Shown here: positions 6,468-9,244 of the stretch, in pieces | How the letters are laid out: every line of letters begins with the position of its first letter | Position numbering within the stretch: the first letter of the stretch is position 1 | DNA from: RGIG4074 sp964615285 | GTDB lineage: Bacteria > Bacillota > Clostridia > Christensenellales > Borkfalkiaceae | DNA length: 9,244 nt | NCBI GenBank assembly: GCA_964615285.1 | Contig: CAZTND010000053.1 | Location: forward strand, 1 to 9,244 | Reading direction: 5' to 3' | Notes under the pieces: generated by a model | Told to the model about the DNA's origin: nothing | The model's input: the letters and a program-made list of their open reading frames with translations, nothing else | Databases searched by the model: none | Position numbers and translations under genes: made by a program

Positions 6468-6899
6468 TTAAAATAATTTCAGCTCTTCGGGTTTCTGAGC
6501 TGCGTGGTTGTGTTCGGCACCCTTGTAGATCTTGAGCTTTTTGATCATGGCTCTGCCGAGGCTGTTCTTGGGGAGCATGCCTCTGACCGCCTCGTAGAGG
6601 GCGACGTCGCTCTTTTCCGCCATCAGCTTTTTGTAGGGCACTTCCTTCAGCCCGCCGATGTAGCCGGTGTGATACCTGTAAAATTTATCTTCCGATTTCT
6701 TACCCGTCAATACGATCTTATCGCTGTTGAGAACGATGACAAAATCGCCGCAGTCGACATTCGGCGTATACGTGGGCTTGTTTTTGCCGCGAAGAACGGC
6801 CGCCACTTTGGACGCAACTCTGCCCAGCGGAAGCCCGGCGGCGTCGACGACGTACCATTTTCTTTCAACCGTTTGGGCGTTTGCCATATAGGTCTTCAT
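6468..6899 (-). CDS. rplM: 50S ribosomal protein L13
   Basis: A 143-residue protein of the usual bacterial length (~142-145), binding 23S rRNA early in large-subunit assembly. Diagnostic segments are KWYVVDAAGLPLGRVASKVA (14-33), LRGKNKPTYTPNVDCGDFV, the YRHTGYIGGLKE-like stretch (here YRYHTGYIGGLKEVP), and AVRGMLPKNSLGRAMIKKLKIYKG followed by EHNHAAQKPE at the C-terminus. The ATG at 6897-6899 has AAGGAG 8 bases upstream. It is the first gene of the rplM-rpsI operon and is preceded by a near-perfect sigma-A promoter and a structured leader of about 98 bases. L13 leaders are known in Firmicutes as an Rfam family linked to autoregulation, but I cannot confirm that this leader belongs to it. Confidence 0.98.
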   Translation of the reverse strand: MKTYMANAQTVERKWYVVDAAGLPLGRVASKVAAVLRGKNKPTYTPNVDCGDFVIVLNSDKIVLTGKKSEDKFYRYHTGYIGGLKEVPYKKLMAEKSDVALYEAVRGMLPKNSLGRAMIKKLKIYKGAEHNHAAQKPEELKLF

Positions 6900-6956
6900 A
6901 TTACGTACTCCTTGATTTTGCTTGATTTGCTCGGTTATTTCTGTTCCTGATGGATA

Positions 6957-6991
6957 AGGAAAAACGGCATAACGGGGGGCGCCGCCTTCCT
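6957..6991 (-). promoter_or_regulatory. Stem-loop in the rplM leader, possible L13 autoregulatory site
   Basis: On the minus strand AGGAAGGCGGC (6981-6991) pairs with GCCGTTTTTCCT (6957-6968), with two G-U pairs and one bulged base, around a 12-base loop. It begins about 7 bases after the predicted transcription start. The location fits ribosomal-protein leader control. Identity with the Rfam L13 leader is not established. Confidence 0.35.
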
Positions 6992-7004
6992 CGAATACCC
7001 CTTT

Positions 7005-7033
7005 ATTTTATTATGTATCAAAATTTCTGTCAA
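7005..7033 (-). promoter_or_regulatory. Sigma-A promoter of the rplM-rpsI operon
   Basis: On the minus strand, a perfect -35 TTGACA (7028-7033), a 17-base spacer and TAAAAT (7005-7010; 5 of 6). The transcription start is expected near 6998, leaving a leader of about 98 bases. The strength fits a ribosomal protein operon. Confidence 0.88.
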
Positions 7034-7189
7034 GCTGTTTTGCCTCGGCTTTTTCAAGTTTTTTATAATTTTCGGATAATTTTTTGCATTTTTTTCCGTC
7101 CGCCCCTTTCGGCTTGTATTTTCACTGATTTTTTCGGGATCGCCGCCCGATTTTGATGATTTTTTACACAAAACGCGCGCCTTTCCCGC
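7034..7189. other. AT-rich intergenic stretch without a recognisable gene
   Basis: Part of the 407-base gap between alaS and rplM (6900-7306). It contains many A/T runs. No open frame here has an SD site or family resemblance. Apart from the rplM promoter below it and the alaS terminator above it, I see nothing supportable. Confidence 0.6.
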
Positions 7190-7232
7190 AAAAAAACGCC
7201 GTTCTCCCCGCCGCGGAAAACGCGGCGGGGAG
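7190..7232 (-). terminator. Terminator hairpin after alaS
   Basis: Perfect 12-bp GC-rich inverted repeat CTCCCCGCCGCG (7204-7215) / CGCGGCGGGGAG (7221-7232) with a GAAAA loop. On the minus strand seven T (complement of 7190-7196) follow after 7 bases. It lies 74 bases past the alaS stop codon. The offset of the T-run is unusual. A shifted 5-bp pairing of CGCCG with the CGGCG next to the T-run could place a shorter stem directly before it. Confidence 0.7.
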
Positions 7233-7306
7233 ACTTTCACAAGAACATGTTTTCTCAAAAAAATCATTTTTCAACCGGCCGGTCCCCCGCAGGAAAAGAC
7301 CGTTCG

Positions 7307-9130
7307 TTACTTTTCGAGCACCGCCTTTATGCGGCGGACGCCCGCCCCGCAGGACTGCTCTTTGACGATGCGGAAATGCCCGAGCTCGCCCGTGCTTGCC
7401 GCGTGCGGCCCGCCGCAGATCTCCTTGGAAAAGTCGCCGATGGAATAGGTCTTGACCCGTTCGCCGTACTTGGAGGAGAACACGCCGACAAAATTCTTTT
7501 CGCGCGCCTCGTCCAAAGACATCTCCCTGAACTCCACGGGGATATTCTCCTCGATCTTCTCGTTGACGAGGTCCTCGACGGCTTTCAGCTCCTCGGGCGT
7601 GAGGGCGCGGGGGAAGTTGAAGTCGAAGCGCATCCGTTCGTCGTTGATGTTGGAGCCCTTCTGGTTGATGTCCTTGCCCAAAAGGGTCTTGAGCGCGGCA
7701 TTGAGAAGGTGGGTGGCGGTGTGGTAATGCACGGCGGCGTCCGAATGGCTCTCCAAGCCCCCCTTCGCCTCGGTCACGTTGGCTTTGGAGATGGCCTGGT
7801 GCTCCCTGAACGCGGCGGCAAAGCCGTCCATGTCCACGCTGTATCCCCTTTCCGCCGCCATTTCGCGGGTAAGTTCGGCGGGGAAGCCGTAGGTGTCGTA
7901 GAGGCGGAACGCCTGTTTGCCGCCGATGACTTTTTCGGGCGTATATTCGGGATTTGACTTTGCCATGAACTCGTTCTTGCGCCCGATGGAAGCAATGCAC
8001 TTGTCGAACTCCTTCATGCCCTTTTCAAGGGTCGCCTCGAAGCGGTCGATCTCCTTTTGCATCTCGTCGAGGATATAGCCCTCCTTTTCGACGAGCAGGG
8101 GGTACGCCTCGTCGTACACCTCTTCGATGAACACCTTGGCGACGCCGAGCATTTCGCGGCTGTCGATGCCGAGGGTGCGGCAATAGCGGATGGCGCGGCG
8201 GAGCAGGCGGCGCAGAATGTAGCCCGCGCCCGTGTTGGAGGGCAGAATGCCGGCGGCGTCGCCGATAAGCATGACGCCCGTGCGGGTGTGGTCGGCGACG
8301 ATGCGCATGGCGCGGCGCGCCTCTTCGTCCCCGTCGTAACTCCTGCCCGACGCCTTTTCGAGATATTCGATCGCGCCGAGGAAGAGGTCGGTTTTATAAC
8401 CGTCCGTAAGCCCGTTCAGAAAGAGGAGCATTCTGTCCAGCCCGAAGCCGGTGTCCACGTTTTTATGGTCGAGCAGTTCATAGCCGTTTTCCGTCTTGCG
8501 GTACTGCATGTACACGTCGTTGCCGATCTCCACATATCTGCCGCAGCCGCAGTTCGGGCCGCAGTTCGGGCCGCAGGGCTTGTCGTGCCGGGGATAAAAC
8601 CATTCGTTGTCCGGCCCGCAGGGCGTGCCGACGGTGCCTTCAAGCTCCCACCAGTTGTCCGATTTGGGCAGATAGAAGATGTGTTCGGACCTGACGCCGA
8701 GCTTTTTCAGATAGTTTGCGGTCTCGTCGTCGCGGGGCACGCCGTCCCCGCCCTCGAACACGGTGGAACAGATCTTGTCCTTATCCAATCCGAACCCCTG
8801 CGTTAAGAGTTCGAATGACCAGGCGGTCTTTTCCTTTTTGAAATAGTCGCCGAGCGACCAGTTGCCCATCATCTCGAAAAAGGTGAAGTGGGAAGAATCG
8901 CCGACCGAATCGATGTCGACCGTGCGGACGCACCCCTGCACGTTGCAGAGGCGGGTCCCCGCGGGGTGTTTTCTGCCCAAGAGGTAGGGCATGAGGGGCT
9001 GCATGCCCGCAACGTTGAACATGACGCCCGTCGACCCGTCGCCGATGAGCGACACCGCGCCGATGTTGACGTGCCCCTTGCTCTCATAAAATTCGATCCA
9101 TTTTTTTCTGAGTTCTTTTGATGTGATCAT
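7307..9130 (-). CDS. alaS: Alanine--tRNA ligase, short form lacking the C-Ala domain
   Basis: A 607-residue alanyl-tRNA synthetase that charges tRNA-Ala; typical bacterial enzymes have about 870-880 residues. Class II motif 2 is at 84-100 (FFEMMGNWSLGDYFKKE), TGFGLDRMLLFLNG at 227-240, and motif 3 at about 301-316 (GAGYILRRLLRRAIRY). The linker YDTYGFPAELT is at 411-421. The editing domain keeps its zinc/catalytic residues: H470-TAT-H474 and C572-GGP-H576. The protein then ends at VRRIKAVLEK, so the coiled coil and C-Ala domain are absent. The stop is followed by non-coding, terminator-bearing DNA, not a shifted continuation, so the short form looks natural. Residues 171-196 carry a cysteine cluster. 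Motif wording (HFTFFEMMGNWSLGDYFK) resembles the short AlaRS of CPR bacteria. The ATG at 9128-9130 follows an in-frame TAA; its SD site is weak. No T-box is seen in the visible upstream DNA. Confidence 0.96.
   Translation of the reverse strand: MITSKELRKKWIEFYESKGHVNIGAVSLIGDGSTGVMFNVAGMQPLMPYLLGRKHPAGTRLCNVQGCVRTVDIDSVGDSSHFTFFEMMGNWSLGDYFKKEKTAWSFELLTQGFGLDKDKICSTVFEGGDGVPRDDETANYLKKLGVRSEHIFYLPKSDNWWELEGTVGTPCGPDNEWFYPRHDKPCGPNCGPNCGCGRYVEIGNDVYMQYRKTENGYELLDHKNVDTGFGLDRMLLFLNGLTDGYKTDLFLGAIEYLEKASGRSYDGDEEARRAMRIVADHTRTGVMLIGDAAGILPSNTGAGYILRRLLRRAIRYCRTLGIDSREMLGVAKVFIEEVYDEAYPLLVEKEGYILDEMQKEIDRFEATLEKGMKEFDKCIASIGRKNEFMAKSNPEYTPEKVIGGKQAFRLYDTYGFPAELTREMAAERGYSVDMDGFAAAFREHQAISKANVTEAKGGLESHSDAAVHYHTATHLLNAALKTLLGKDINQKGSNINDERMRFDFNFPRALTPEELKAVEDLVNEKIEENIPVEFREMSLDEAREKNFVGVFSSKYGERVKTYSIGDFSKEICGGPHAASTGELGHFRIVKEQSCGAGVRRIKAVLEK
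8547..8576. repeat. 12-bp tandem repeat inside alaS encoding CGPN twice
   Basis: The unit CCGCAGTTCGGG occurs at 8547-8558 and 8559-8570, followed by a half unit CCGCAG. On the minus strand it encodes the duplicated CGPN of residues 186-193. The copies are identical, which points to a recent in-frame duplication or strong codon constraint. Confidence 0.75.
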
Positions 9131-9197
9131 ATCCTTTTATCTTCCATGAATATTGATTTTTTCTTGACTGCTTGTCCCGCCGACGCGACCGAGGTTT

Positions 9198-9244
9198 CCA
9201 AAGGAGCGCGGCTCCTTTGGTAGGAGTGCAGAGGGCGAAGCCCT
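9198..9244. repeat. Two hairpins in tandem, probable dispersed intergenic repeat (runs off window)
   Basis: Hairpin 1 is a perfect 10-bp inverted repeat CCAAAGGAGC (9198-9207) / GCTCCTTTGG (9211-9220) with a GCG loop. After 7 bases comes hairpin 2: GCAGAGGGC (9228-9236), loop GAA, then GCCCT up to the window end, which would complete a 9-bp stem if the next bases are CTGC. It lies 67 bases upstream of alaS. Such paired palindromes recur in intergenic DNA of gut Clostridia as I recall, but copy number cannot be judged from one window. Confidence 0.6.

Noticed and set aside
6935..7267. A 110-codon minus-strand open frame between alaS and rplM
   Set aside because: It runs through the alaS terminator hairpin and the rplM promoter, has a low-complexity basic composition and no SD site.
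7274..7283. Palindrome ACCGGCCGGT downstream of alaS as an operator
   Set aside because: It lies just past a stop codon in GC-rich sequence with no promoter nearby. It may only contribute to 3' end structure of the alaS mRNA.
7190..7306. A frameshifted continuation of alaS encoding the missing C-terminal domains
   Set aside because: Only about 100 bases remain before a strong terminator, followed by AT-rich DNA. No frame there resembles the coiled coil or C-Ala domain.
7307..7957. Long plus-strand and alternative minus-strand frames within alaS
   Set aside because: They are shadows of a clearly identified AlaRS and lack SD sites and family resemblance.
9131..9244. A T-box riboswitch upstream of alaS
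   Set aside because: The minus-strand leader visible here has no T-box antiterminator motif (GGGTGG-ACC-like) and the hairpins are simple palindromes. The region further upstream is outside the window.

Overview
The window most likely comes from a GC-rich, spore-forming Clostridia (Firmicutes) chromosome. It carries a SPOCS/DUF3794 protein with a C-terminal LysM next to veg, clostridial-type zinc-ribbon and lipoprotein genes, strong Shine-Dalgarno (SD) sites, AT-rich sigma-A promoters between GC-rich genes, and rho-independent terminators after most transcription units. An uncultured gut Christensenellales-like lineage would fit, but this is inference. Seven of the eight well-supported genes lie on the minus strand, so transcription runs mainly right to left.

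Right to left on the minus strand: (1) Positions 9190-9244 hold two hairpins in tandem, resembling a dispersed intergenic repeat, just upstream of alaS. (2) alaS (7307-9130) encodes an unusually short alanyl-tRNA synthetase with catalytic and editing domains but no C-terminal C-Ala domain. (3) A 407-base gap (6900-7306) holds the alaS terminator, an excellent sigma-A promoter and a structured leader for rplM. (4) The rplM-rpsI operon (ribosomal proteins L13 and S9) ends in a terminator shared with a convergent plus-strand gene. (5) That plus-strand gene (5562-5843) encodes a 93-residue protein of unknown function. It diverges from a large lipoprotein gene (2816-5368) of unknown function, whose product is lipid-anchored at the N-terminus and also has a C-terminal membrane segment. 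(6) Next come an acidic double zinc-ribbon protein gene (2059-2562) with its own promoter and terminator, then veg (1652-1912), then the SipL-like spore coat morphogenesis gene (106-1599). A terminator and possibly the first codons of another gene lie at the left edge.

The left part is a sporulation-linked locus: veg followed by a SipL/SpoVID-type gene. A near-consensus sigma-E promoter overlaps the last codons of veg, which would let the coat gene be switched on separately in the mother cell. The right part is translation housekeeping (alaS, rplM, rpsI). Points most worth attention are the sigma-E-like promoter, the short AlaRS resembling those of Candidate Phyla Radiation (CPR) bacteria, the doubly anchored lipoprotein, and the paired hairpins at the right edge. 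I saw no CRISPR array, tRNA, rRNA, transposase or phage gene.
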